A program made the position numbers and the translations under genes. A stretch of DNA of 64,000 nt from Burkholderia sp. lig30 (GTDB taxonomy: Bacteria; Pseudomonadota; Gammaproteobacteria; Burkholderiales; Burkholderiaceae). The notes beneath the pieces were generated by a model that saw only the letters and a program-made list of their open reading frames with translations, was not told where the DNA came from and ran no database searches. Positions within the stretch are counted from its first letter, which is position 1. Every line of letters starts with the position of its first letter. The stretch is taken from assembly GCF_000687455.2 (NCBI RefSeq), contig NZ_JGVW01000084.1:1-64000 (forward strand). The letters run 5' to 3'. Shown piece after piece: positions 1-9,353 of the stretch.

Positions 1-694
1 CGAAGCCCGATTCGATGCGTATGCGACGATAGGTATCGTTCGGCCGGCCGATTTCGACGCCGGGCGCATGGCGGACGTCGGACACGATCTTGCCGTGCGA
101 GAACGCGACGAAATTGCGGATCAGCGTGTCCGCGCGCTCCGGCGACACGTAGACGCGGTTCTCCGGAACGGTCTGCAGTGCGTCGTAGTGCGGCGCCTCG
201 GTATGCCAGTAGAGCTGCATGTTCACGCCGCCCGGCCACGACACGACCGCATCGCGGCCGATCGGATCGGGGAACGTGTCGACGATCACGTCCGCGCCAT
301 GCGCGCGTGCCGATTTCACCGCCGCGTCCATGTCGGTCACGAGGTAGCCGGTGCGCTCCGCGCCGAACGGATACGGCACAGGCGTCTTGAAACCGAACAC
401 GGAGATCGTGCCCGACGGCGTGAACACGAGCTGCGACATCGTCTGGCTCGGCGTCGGCGTAACCTGGAATACGCCCTGCTTCGACTTGCTGCCGCCAAAC
501 GTCGCGACGAAGCTGTCCGTGAAGCGGTCGAAATCTTCCGGCGCGACGTACACGTGCGTCGTGTCGTATTGCGGGCCGACGGCGACCGACTGTGTCGCGA
601 CGGCCTTCGAAGGCGCCTTCGCAAACGATATGGGAGCGGCTGCCAGACCGCTTGCCATCACGAGAGCCAGCAATGCCGAGCGAATGGTTTTCAT
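1..694 (-). CDS. Secreted glyoxalase/VOC-fold protein, 3' end cut by window
   Basis: The frame is open from an ATG at 694 to the left edge of the window, giving 231 codons with no stop, so the C-terminus is missing. Residues 1-25 form a typical Sec signal peptide: Lys/Arg near the start, then a hydrophobic ALLALVMASGLAAA core and an Ala-rich cleavage region. The mature part contains two stretches with the look of the vicinal-oxygen-chelate fold, one around residues 45-75 (HVYVAPEDFDRFTDSF) and one around 150-190 (RVYVSPERADTLIRNF). Each is followed by a GF..P or GG.NMQLYWH strand, which suggests a tandem-module arrangement. The substrate is unknown. It is the last visible gene of a leftward operon behind the XapX protein, the amidohydrolase and a 48-residue ORF. 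The fold is inferred from pattern only. Confidence 0.7.
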   Translation of the reverse strand, partial: MKTIRSALLALVMASGLAAAPISFAKAPSKAVATQSVAVGPQYDTTHVYVAPEDFDRFTDSFVATFGGSKSKQGVFQVTPTPSQTMSQLVFTPSGTISVFGFKTPVPYPFGAERTGYLVTDMDAAVKSARAHGADVIVDTFPDPIGRDAVVSWPGGVNMQLYWHTEAPHYDALQTVPENRVYVSPERADTLIRNFVAFSHGKIVSDVRHAPGVEIGRPNDTYRRIRIESGF

Positions 695-734
695 GGAAGG
701 ATTTCCTGGTTGTTTCATCGTACGGTCCGATCGA

Positions 735-881
735 TCATGCGCGGCTGTCGCCGGCCACATGATTCGCATCGCTGAGAATGGTCGCGAACACGAGCGCAAG
801 ACGCGCGAGCAGCAGGACCCACCGCGGCGAAAGCAGCGCGCGGATCCACGCCGGGCTGCCATGGTCAGTCCTCGTCGTCAT
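735..881 (-). CDS. 48-residue membrane ORF, probable DoxX N-terminal remnant
   Basis: A short open frame starts at the ATG at 881, one base after the amidohydrolase stop (the junction reads TGACATG), so translation is probably coupled. It ends at 735, 40 bases before the start of the glyoxalase-like gene. It encodes 48 residues with one hydrophobic segment (WVLLLARLALVFATIL, about residues 22-37). The beginning (PAWIRALLSPRWVLLLARLAL) resembles the N-terminus of DoxX-type membrane proteins, which have about 130-170 residues and four helices. Here the frame stops after the first helix. I infer a truncated gene, possibly by an internal deletion. It could also be a genuine small membrane protein. 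Confidence 0.5.
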   Translation of the reverse strand: MTTRTDHGSPAWIRALLSPRWVLLLARLALVFATILSDANHVAGDSRA

Positions 882-882
882 G

Positions 883-2781
883 TCAGACCGCCCAGCAAGA
901 GCAGCCTAGCGCCCCCCAGAAGCTCTTGAGATCCGCGACCGGGAGCGCGCTGCTCCATGCGGTCGCGTGCCGGTGCGCATGAATGCCGCAATTGTTCGCA
1001 CACGCGCAGGCGCTCGCGGCCTCCCGCACAACGCGCTGCAACGAAGCCCCCTCTTCGCGATCGGCCCACGCACCGTAGCCGCCGAACGTACGCGCGGGCG
1101 ACCAGTCGGGCATCGCCGGCGGCGGCGTGCCGTCGTCGAGGGCGGAGAACGGCCCAGTGCCGTAGACGACCTTGCCGCCGACGACCGTCAGCAGCGACGT
1201 GGTATCGGCAATGTCAGCCTCCGAGCAGGTGAAGAAATCGCGGTCGGGCACGATCAGGTCCGCGAGCTGCCCGACCATAATCCGCCCTTTCTTGCCCTCC
1301 TCGTTCGAGAACCACGTGACGTTCTCGGTCCACATCCTCAACGCGGTTTCACGGTCGACGCAGTTCGCGCGCGGATATAGCTGCAGACCGCCGACCGTCT
1401 TGCCGGTCACGAGCCACGCGAGCGAGACCCACGGGTTGTACGACGCGACGCGCGTCGCGTCGGTACCCGCCGACACCTGCACGCCGCGGTCGAGCATCCG
1501 CTTCACCGGCGGTGTCGCCTCGGCCGCCGCATTGCCGTAACGCTCGACGAAATACTCGCCTTGGTACGCCATCCGGTGCTGGACCGCGATCCCGCCGCCG
1601 AGCGCCGCGATCCGGTCGATCGAGCGGTCCGAGATCGTTTCCGCGTGATCGAAAAACCAGTGCAGTCCGTCGAGCGGAATGTCGCGATTCACGCGTTCGA
1701 ACACGTCGAGCGCGCGGCTGATGGTTTCGTCGTAGGTCGCATGCATGCGCCACGGCCAGCGGTTCTGCGCCAGCACGCGCACGACCTCCTCCAGATCGCC
1801 CTCCATCTCGGGCGGCATGTCGGGACGCGGCTGCCGGAAATCCTCGAAATCCGCGGCGGAGAACACCAGCATTTCGCCCGCGCCGTTGTGACGAAAATAG
1901 TCCGAGCCGTCCTGGTAGCGCGACGTCGCGGTCCAGTTCAGGAAATCCTCCTTCTCCTGTTTCGGCTTCTGCGTAAACAGGTTGTACGCGAGGCGCACCG
2001 TCAGCAGGTTTTCCTTCGCGAGCTGCTCGATCACCGCATAGTCGTCCGGATAGTTCTGGAACCCGCCGCCCGCATCGATCGCACCGGTTACGCCGAGCCG
2101 GTTCAGCTCGCGCATGAAATGCCGCGTCGAATTGACCTGGTATTCGAACGGCAGCTTCGGCCCCTTCGCGAGCGTCGCATACAAGATCGCTGCATTCGGC
2201 TTGGCAAGCAGCAGCCCGGTCGGATTGCCGGCCGCGTCGCGGACGATCTCGCCGCCGGGGGGCGCGGGCGTGTCCTTCGTGTAGCCGACCGCACGCAGCG
2301 CCGCGGCATTCAGCAACGCGCGATCGTACAGATGCAACAGGAACACCGGTGTGTCCGGCGCGACGAGGTTCAGCTCCTCGATTGTCGGCAGGCGCTTCTC
2401 GACGAACTGGTGTTCGGTGAATCCGCCTACCACGCGCACCCACTGCGGCGCCGGCGTGACCGCAACCTGCCGGCGCAGCATGTCCATCGCGTCGGCAAGG
2501 CTGCGCACGCCATCCCAGCGCAGCTCCATGTTGAAATTCAGGCCGCCGCGAATGATGTGCAGATGGTTGTCGATCAGCCCCGGCAGCACGGGCCGCCCTT
2601 GCAGGTCGATGATCCGCGTGGCGGGTCCGGCCAGTTGCAGCGTCTCGTCGCCGCCGACATGCACGAAGCGGCCGTCGCGGATCGCCACGGCGGTGGCGTG
2701 CGGGTTGGCGCGATCGAGCGTCGCAAGGCGGCCGCGGTGCAGGATCAGGTCGGGGGGCGATTGCACGGTGTTGTCAGCCAT
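883..2781 (-). CDS. YtcJ-type metal-dependent amidohydrolase, 632 aa
   Basis: This belongs to the amidohydrolase superfamily, YtcJ/exoenzyme-regulatory AepA-like group, which are metal-dependent hydrolases acting on C-N or C-O bonds of unknown physiological substrates. The small N-terminal beta domain (LILHRGRLATLD) leads into the metal-binding signature LPGLIDNHLH at about residues 68-77. A further His-containing strand (WRMHATYDETI) lies mid-protein, and the barrel-end HAETISDRSIDRIAALG and SAGTDATRVASYNPWVSLAW motifs follow. The last 45 residues are Cys/Ala/His-rich (ACACANNCGIHAHRHA...). The start at 2781 overlaps the stop of the XapX gene by eight bases, so the two are cotranslated. Family assignment is firm; the substrate cannot be read from sequence. 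Confidence 0.88.
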   Translation of the reverse strand: MADNTVQSPPDLILHRGRLATLDRANPHATAVAIRDGRFVHVGGDETLQLAGPATRIIDLQGRPVLPGLIDNHLHIIRGGLNFNMELRWDGVRSLADAMDMLRRQVAVTPAPQWVRVVGGFTEHQFVEKRLPTIEELNLVAPDTPVFLLHLYDRALLNAAALRAVGYTKDTPAPPGGEIVRDAAGNPTGLLLAKPNAAILYATLAKGPKLPFEYQVNSTRHFMRELNRLGVTGAIDAGGGFQNYPDDYAVIEQLAKENLLTVRLAYNLFTQKPKQEKEDFLNWTATSRYQDGSDYFRHNGAGEMLVFSAADFEDFRQPRPDMPPEMEGDLEEVVRVLAQNRWPWRMHATYDETISRALDVFERVNRDIPLDGLHWFFDHAETISDRSIDRIAALGGGIAVQHRMAYQGEYFVERYGNAAAEATPPVKRMLDRGVQVSAGTDATRVASYNPWVSLAWLVTGKTVGGLQLYPRANCVDRETALRMWTENVTWFSNEEGKKGRIMVGQLADLIVPDRDFFTCSEADIADTTSLLTVVGGKVVYGTGPFSALDDGTPPPAMPDWSPARTFGGYGAWADREEGASLQRVVREAASACACANNCGIHAHRHATAWSSALPVADLKSFWGALGCSCWAV

Positions 2782-3082
2782 GTCGGTGTTCTCCGGGATT
2801 CGGCTCGGTGGTGCCGGCGGACGCGACCGTCGGCGCCGGCGATTTCGGGCAGGTCGGCAGCTGGCCGAACATGTGCGGCTGCACCTGGTGCCGCAGGAAC
2901 GACGTCTGCTGCGCCTGGGGCGCGACGAGGCGCTTCACGAGTGGCGGCACCTGCTCGCCAAGCAGAATCCCGAGCAGGCCGACCAGCGCAATGACGGGGG
3001 GCGCCGGCGAGCGCACGTTGAAGAGGCCGTAGATGACGCCGACGAGGACGCCCATCGCGAGTGACGCAACGTAGACTTTCAT
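2774..3082 (-). CDS. XapX domain membrane protein
   Basis: A 102-residue protein. The first 55 residues form two hydrophobic helices with the XapX-domain pattern: VASLAMGVLVGVIYGLFNVRSPAPP, then VIALVGLLGILLGEQ. The remaining half is polar and unstructured, ending in a Pro/His-rich tail. XapX proteins are small membrane proteins of unknown function that often sit beside hydrolase genes. I chose the ATG at 3082 because the family begins MKVY.. with the first helix directly after it; the longer upstream frame has no family similarity. It is the first gene of the leftward operon, and its stop overlaps the amidohydrolase start. Confidence 0.82.
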   Translation of the reverse strand: MKVYVASLAMGVLVGVIYGLFNVRSPAPPVIALVGLLGILLGEQVPPLVKRLVAPQAQQTSFLRHQVQPHMFGQLPTCPKSPAPTVASAGTTEPNPGEHRHG

Positions 3083-3539
3083 GACAGAGGGCTCCGTGAA
3101 TGCCGCCCTGTGTGTGCCGGGCGGACGTGCGACGCGATCGTCGGCGCTACGCATGCGCTGCGAGAACGTCGACCGAGATCCCACTTTGTCAGCTCCGCGC
3201 GGATTCGTATTGAACGTAAGTCGCCAGATTTGAACAATTGCCGCAACGCCTGCGGTCATGCAACGCGGGTCGACATGAGGACGCAGATCGCATTGCGCGC
3301 GTCACGCGACTTGCCGACAAATTTGCTCACTATCGTTCAAGACCGGGCGTGATCGGAGACCTAACATTCGTCGTGTCATGGGCGCTGGTCGCATGTCGTC
3401 CCACGTTGATCGGGGTGCCGTGCCTGGTCACGCCCATGCAGCGCGCACTGCATCGCACCGCGATGTCACCGCGAATCCCGCACCGTCGGGCATCGCCCGC
3501 CCGCACCTTTCCCGATACCGGATCATCACGGAGTCCACC
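3083..3539. other. 457-bp divergent spacer between XapX operon and isochorismatase gene
   Basis: No gene is supported here. The stretch from about 3180 to 3350 is richer in A and T than its surroundings. It contains the hexamer TTGAAC at 3210-3215 and again at 3230-3235, exactly 20 bp apart, and the inverted form GTTCAA at 3335-3340. It must hold promoters for both divergent transcripts, but I cannot assign -35/-10 pairs with confidence. Confidence 0.45.
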
Positions 3540-4226
3540 ATGGCAAACCCGAAGCTTGAAGTTCTCACGCCGCACAACAGCCAGCTGATCTTCATCGACC
3601 ATCAGCCGCAAATGGCATTCGGCGTGCAATCGATCGATCGGCAGACGCTGAAGAACAACACGGTCGGTCTGGCAAAGGCGGCGAAGATCTTCGATATCCC
3701 GACAACGATCACTACCGTCGAAACCGAGTCGTTCTCCGGCTACACGTATCCGGAACTGCTCGACGTGTTTCCCGGCCACAAGCTGCTCGAACGCACGTCG
3801 ATGAACTCGTGGGACGACCAGAAGGTGCGCGACGCACTGAAGGCGAATGGCCGCAACAAGGTGGTCGTGTCGGGCCTGTGGACCGAGGTCTGCAACAATT
3901 CGTTCGCGCTGTGCGCGATGCTGGAAGGCGGCTACGAGATCTACATGGTCGCCGACGCATCGGGCGGCACCAGCAAGGACGCGCACGACTACGCGATGCA
4001 GCGCATGATCCAGGCCGGCGTCGTGCCGGTCACCTGGCAGCAGGTGCTGCTCGAATGGCAGCGCGACTGGGCGAACCGCGACACCTACGACGCGGTGATG
4101 AAGCTCGTGAAGGAGCACTCCGGCGCGTACGGGATGGGTGTCGACTACGCGTACACGATGGTCCATAAGGCGCCGCAACGCGCCGAAACGCCGCACGAGG
4201 CGCTGGCCCCCGTTCCGGCGCGCTGA
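3540..4226 (+). CDS. Isochorismatase-family (YcaC-like) hydrolase
   Basis: A 228-residue cysteine hydrolase of the isochorismatase-like superfamily, whose members cleave amide or vinyl-ether bonds in small molecules. Catalytic-triad positions are visible: Asp in the first strand (LIFIDHQPQM, about residues 17-26), a Lys-containing middle region, and the nucleophile Cys in GLWTEVCNNSFALCA (about residues 115-129). The following strand EIYMVADASGGTS is typical of the YcaC subgroup. The length suits that subgroup, which runs a little over 200 residues. I took the ATG at 3540 rather than the longer open frame because a GGAG lies about seven bases upstream and the family begins here. It faces the XapX-amidohydrolase operon divergently. 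The natural substrate is unknown. Confidence 0.88.
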   Translation: MANPKLEVLTPHNSQLIFIDHQPQMAFGVQSIDRQTLKNNTVGLAKAAKIFDIPTTITTVETESFSGYTYPELLDVFPGHKLLERTSMNSWDDQKVRDALKANGRNKVVVSGLWTEVCNNSFALCAMLEGGYEIYMVADASGGTSKDAHDYAMQRMIQAGVVPVTWQQVLLEWQRDWANRDTYDAVMKLVKEHSGAYGMGVDYAYTMVHKAPQRAETPHEALAPVPAR

Positions 4227-4302
4227 CGCGCGCGACACCGGCCGCCGCATCGCGAGGCGACGGCCGGCCGCGGGCCACGTTGAACCGGCCCGCGCGGGGC
4301 GT

Positions 4303-4690
4303 TCATTCGGCGAACGCCCCGCGTACCCGTTCGGCGAAACGCGCGACGAAAGTCTGCACCTTGCGCGAATGACGCCGGTTCGGCAGATACGCCGCATAAC
4401 CCCGCGCATCCCCCGCCACCGGCTGCACTGGCCACGCGTCGAGGAGCGACAGCATCTCGCCTATCGTCCGGCACGAGCCGGGTCGGTACCAGTACGATCC
4501 CCTGGCCGCTCAGTACGCCTTCACGCAGGATGTCGCGACCGTTAGCGGTGAACCTGCCGTTCACCTCCACCTTTTCCGTGTGCCCTTCGCGCGTGAACAC
4601 CCGGTTCTGCCGGCCCTGCCGGTCCGGAAAGCGCCGGCAGTGATGCCCGGCGAGATCGGCCGGCGCCGAACTGGAGTTCATCGCGCTCCC
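4303..4690 (-). pseudogene. LysR-type regulator remnant (effector domain only)
   Basis: Read leftward, codons from about 4685 to 4460 encode a LysR-type substrate-binding-domain segment (DLAGHHCRRFPDRQG.., then VNGRFTANGRDILREG and GQGIVLVPTRLV). At about 4455-4460 the frame shifts. The end of the domain continues in another frame (GEMLSLLDAWPVQPV.., AAYLPNRRHSRKVQTF) to a stop at 4303-4305. Nothing upstream of about 4690 encodes the helix-turn-helix or dimerisation helix. This is the C-terminal third of a LysR regulator with at least one frameshift. It lies convergent to the isochorismatase gene, which it may once have controlled. Confidence 0.7.
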
Positions 4691-5100
4691 GGTGGGGGGC
4701 GGCGGCCCTCGATGCGCACGCAAATCGCTTCGGCACGCATCGCGTGCGGCACGGTAACTAGAGGCCGCCATCTCACGTGGAATACGGTCGCGCGGCAGCC
4801 AGCGCGCGGGTGACCGGGATGCCCGGGGATGGCGGCGACGGGGAGACATCACGCCAACATAATGACCGGAATACAATTGCCGACAGTGCGCCGACCGGCG
4901 GTCACGCCGCCCCCGCGCGCATGGCGTACCGGGCGACGCGAAGCGCATGGCCGCCCTGCCTGTGACTTCGACGTCCATTCGCCAGGCGGCCCCGGCCCGA
5001 TGCCGGCCGGGGCGCGCTTCCATGCCGACAGGCATGTGCGCGGCTACCGCATGGAACGCTGCTTCGCGCCGCGGCGACACCAATTTTGGGGAAACGACAT
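4691..5100. other. 410-bp non-coding stretch
   Basis: No frame here looks like a protein family, and the N-terminal half of the LysR remnant is not found in either orientation. The last 30 bases hold the translation signal of the AraC gene (GGGGAAA upstream of the ATG at 5101). Confidence 0.4.
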
Positions 5101-6009
5101 ATGGCCCGGATCGTGCAACAGGCTGCGGCACCCCCGTCCGACAAGGACGCCCTCGGCTGCGTGTCGAACAACTTCGCGCAAGACGTCGAGCGGCAGACAG
5201 ACACGTTCCATTTCTACCGGAAAGCGACGCGCGACGTGCGGCTCTCGCGCGTGACGACGTCCGCGTCGGATCGCGGCGTGCTGGTCGGCGTCTCGCTCGC
5301 CGACGGCCATCGCCGCGCGATCCTTCACGGTCGGCACGCGACGATGCACGATTTCGCGGTCGATTCCGTGTACGTGCGCGATTTCGCCGACGAATACCGC
5401 GCAGATCTCCACGCGAATTTCGATTTCGTGCTGGTCGAGATCCCGTTTGCGGTCTTGACCGATCTGGCCGGAGGGCGGGAAGTCCGCGGCTTCACGGCAA
5501 CCGTCGCGCACCACGATCGCCTGCTTGGCCAGATCGGCCGCACGCTCGCGCTCGCGCTGGCCTCCGACGACGAAGCGAAACCGCTGCTGCTCGACCACCT
5601 CGGACTTGCGATCGGCATGCACGTGATGCACACGTATGGGCAGTCGCCGCGCCCACGCGGCGCGCGCCACACCGCGCTGTCCGCGTTACACGAGGCGCGC
5701 GCGAAAGACATGCTGATGGCGGGTGTGCGCTCGATCGACGATATCGCAAACGCGTGCGGGCTGTCGCGCAGCTATTTCATCAAGGCGTTCCGGGGGACGA
5801 CGCACACGACGCCGCATCAATGGCTGATCGAGCAGCGCGTGGCGTCCGCGAAGGAACTGCTGTCTCGCGGCGACTGGACGCTCGAGCGGATTGCGCTCCA
5901 TTGCGGCTTCTCGAGCCAGAGCCACTTCACCCAATCGTTCGCGAGGCTGACCGGCATGCCGCCGGGCGCATGGCGCCGTCGGACCGACGCGGACGAGCGC
6001 GATCGCTGA
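5101..6009 (+). CDS. AraC-family transcriptional regulator (rightward paralogue)
   Basis: A 302-residue regulator. The N-terminal ~185 residues form a sensory domain without a recognised ligand. The C-terminal ~100 residues contain the two AraC helix-turn-helix motifs: SIDDIANACGLSRSYFIKAF, and after a linker WTLERIALHCGFSSQSHFTQ, then the typical tail LTGMPPGAWRRR. I start at the ATG at 5101 because GGGGAAA precedes it; the frame is open five codons further to a TTG. It is convergent with the next gene, an AraC paralogue carrying the same NACGLSRSYFIKAFR helix, with 22 bp between the stops. Target genes are unknown; the isochorismatase/amidohydrolase block is the nearest candidate. Confidence 0.88.
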   Translation: MARIVQQAAAPPSDKDALGCVSNNFAQDVERQTDTFHFYRKATRDVRLSRVTTSASDRGVLVGVSLADGHRRAILHGRHATMHDFAVDSVYVRDFADEYRADLHANFDFVLVEIPFAVLTDLAGGREVRGFTATVAHHDRLLGQIGRTLALALASDDEAKPLLLDHLGLAIGMHVMHTYGQSPRPRGARHTALSALHEARAKDMLMAGVRSIDDIANACGLSRSYFIKAFRGTTHTTPHQWLIEQRVASAKELLSRGDWTLERIALHCGFSSQSHFTQSFARLTGMPPGAWRRRTDADERDR

Positions 6010-6031
6010 ACGCAAGGCGTGACGATCGAGG

Positions 6032-6919
6032 CTATTCGCGGCGCTCGCGCCGCCAGGTCGCCGGCGGGGTGCCGACCATACTGGTAAATACGCGGGTCAG
6101 ATGTGCCTGATCCGAAAAACCGCATTGCTGCGCGATATCCGCGATCGGCTCCATCCGGGCGAGCAGGCATTGCTTCACCCGCTCGACCTTATGCTCGAGC
6201 AGCCAGCGATGCGGGGTCGTGCCGACCGTCTGACGGAACGCCTTGATGAAATAGCTGCGAGACAATCCGCATGCGTTCGCGACATGCGAAATCGACATGT
6301 CGGTATTCGCATGCTCCGCGAGGATCGCCTTCGCGCGTTCGACCTGCCAGCCGGCCAGCATCCCCCGTGTCGGCAGCGTGCGTTCCGCGGTGCCATAGCG
6401 CTGCACGACATGAAGCTGGATGGCGTGTGCCAGGTGGCCGGCGAGCATCCGGCTGGCCGGCGTGCCGCTGCCGGCCGCCGTCAACAGGCCGCTCGACAGG
6501 CATTGCAGTACCGCATCGGGCTTGCCGCTCGGACAATCGAGATCGCCGACGTCGCGCAGGCCCATCGCGCGCGCCGATTCGATCAGCGCGCGCCGCGGCA
6601 AGCAGGCGAACAGCAGGTCGAACGGCTGGTCCAGCCGCGCGTGGTAACCTTCGCCGCCGCGCGTGATCCGCACGCCGGCGCGGCGCGCCGCGAGCCCTGC
6701 GTCCCCGGACGGCTCGCCGGGCCCGCCCGCCAGCAACATCCCGATCAGATACTGATCCGGCGACACCGAGAGCGCGACCGCGCCGAAACCCGGCGCGCCA
6801 TAGCGGACTCGCGTCAACCCCGTGAAGCCATGCAATTCCGTCGACGCATCAAGCGACTCGATCGACGCGCCGTCGAACGCAGCCCGGATGCCCGTGGGCG
6901 TTGATTCCATCACGTTCAT
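6032..6919 (-). CDS. AraC-family transcriptional regulator (leftward paralogue)
   Basis: A 295-residue AraC/XylS-type regulator. The N-terminal ~190 residues are a divergent effector domain; the C-terminus carries SISHVANACGLSRSYFIKAF and PIADIAQQCGFSDQAHLTRVF, the two DNA-contacting helix-turn-helix units, and the closing VGTPPATWRRER. The ATG at 6919 (MNVMES) is preferred because GGAG lies nine bases upstream. The frame upstream stays open to 7129 only because of GC bias and runs into the mobile-element scar. The first DNA-reading helix is identical to that of the convergent neighbour, so the two proteins probably arose by duplication and may recognise related sites. Confidence 0.87.
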   Translation of the reverse strand: MNVMESTPTGIRAAFDGASIESLDASTELHGFTGLTRVRYGAPGFGAVALSVSPDQYLIGMLLAGGPGEPSGDAGLAARRAGVRITRGGEGYHARLDQPFDLLFACLPRRALIESARAMGLRDVGDLDCPSGKPDAVLQCLSSGLLTAAGSGTPASRMLAGHLAHAIQLHVVQRYGTAERTLPTRGMLAGWQVERAKAILAEHANTDMSISHVANACGLSRSYFIKAFRQTVGTTPHRWLLEHKVERVKQCLLARMEPIADIAQQCGFSDQAHLTRVFTSMVGTPPATWRRERRE

Positions 6920-7109
6920 CAATTGGCTCCGTTCCTGTCCTGATTCCGCCCGTCCGTGCGCCCGTCGCTGCCAGGCCAGCGCGCCGTCCGGGAGCCGATA
7001 TACGCGCAAGCATAATTGCGCAGGCTCGGCATCGATAGAACAATGTTGTACTTTTATCAGAAACGTCGTCCGGCTTTCGCACGTGCGCGCTTGCCCGCCT
7101 GCTACCGCA

Positions 7110-7288
7110 AGCGTTTGGCAAGTCGACATGCAGGCCTATGGCGTGCCGAAGGTCTGGAAACGGATGAACCGGGAAGGCATTGCGGTGGCACGCTGCACCG
7201 TCGAACGGCTGATGAAGCTGCAGGGTTTGCGTGGCGCAGTTCGCGGCAAGCGTGTCCGCACGACGATCCCGATATGGCCGCGCCGCAC
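7110..7288 (+). pseudogene. IS3-family transposase (orfB) fragment
   Basis: A rightward frame from about 7110 to 7265 encodes VDMQAYGVPKVWKRMNREG followed by VARCTVERLMKLQGLRG and VRGKRVRTTIP. This is the recognisable YGVRKVWRQLxREG...VARCTVxRLMRxxGLxGVxRGK stretch near the start of IS3-type OrfB proteins, ahead of the DDE catalytic core. Adding one base near 7267 would extend it as PDMAAP, matching the usual continuation. Neither the DDE core nor terminal inverted repeats are present. The fragment ends abruptly at about 7288, where an oppositely oriented integrase fragment begins. Confidence 0.75.
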
Positions 7289-7400
7289 GCGCGGAAGCTC
7301 ACTGCGCCTGACGGCATCACCGCCACATACAGTCCCCGCTGATCGGCGACCTTGTGGATTTTCTCGGCGGCTTCAATGCCCGCAACTGCGTGGCGGTGAG
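7287..7400 (-). pseudogene. P4-type tyrosine integrase N-terminal fragment
   Basis: Read leftward, about 7400-7365 encodes LTATQLRALKP, and after a one-base frame change 7362-7289 encodes EKIHKVADQRGLYVAVMPSG then AVSFR. This is the conserved N-terminal arm-binding domain of P4/CP4-like integrases (typically L(T/S)DTxLRxLKP..EKxYKxxDxxGLYLxVxPSGxKxWR). Everything after SFR is lost; the IS3 fragment abuts it. It lies about 220 bp beyond the guaA stop and reads in the same direction as guaA, the layout of integrases of islands inserted at the guaA 3' end. That role is inference. Confidence 0.7.
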
Positions 7401-7430
7401 GATAAGAACGCCTCGAACGTATACCGTTAG

Positions 7431-7507
7431 CCGATACCGTCATATCGACGTGACGGTATCGGGCAAGGCCATCCGAGGGGGAAATCTCGATACCGTCATA
7501 CCGACAT
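7431..7507. repeat. Inverted and direct repeats around GATACCGTCA
   Basis: GATACCGTCA at 7433-7442 and its exact complement TGACGGTATC at 7451-7460 form a 28-bp dyad with an 8-base centre. A second direct copy of the left half, CGATACCGTCATACCGAC, starts at 7488, 56 bp downstream of the first (one mismatch over 18 bases). A more degenerate version (GTATACCGTTAG) precedes the dyad at about 7421. The stretch lies between the integrase fragment and guaA. It may be integrase or excisionase arm sites, or an operator. Confidence 0.6.
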
Positions 7508-7620
7508 TTCCTCCAGGTACTGTCCGGATCACAGCGGATCGCCGCGCACAGTACCCCCTGTTCTTTAACGGAAAAACAGGGAAAACCAGAGCGCCCGAAA
7601 GGACCCGGGAGCCGTTTGGA

Positions 7621-9240
<1,620 letters not shown>

Positions 9241-9353
9241 GGCTGCGGACGGGATGAAGAACAAACGGATAAGAAAAGCAGCGCGTGACGCGCTGCGTCA
9301 AAAGCATGCCGGTCGGCGGCGGGCGGACATACCGCGCGGCGCCGCATGGCCGG

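Noticed and set aside
4145-5131. A 328-codon leftward frame covering the LysR remnant
   Set aside because: Only the segment from about 4685 to 4460 resembles LysR. The rest is out-of-frame or non-coding, and the true end of the domain lies in another frame.
7556-7581. Hairpin CCCTGTT/AACAGGG after guaA as a terminator
   Set aside because: The loop is large and no T-run follows on the guaA strand.
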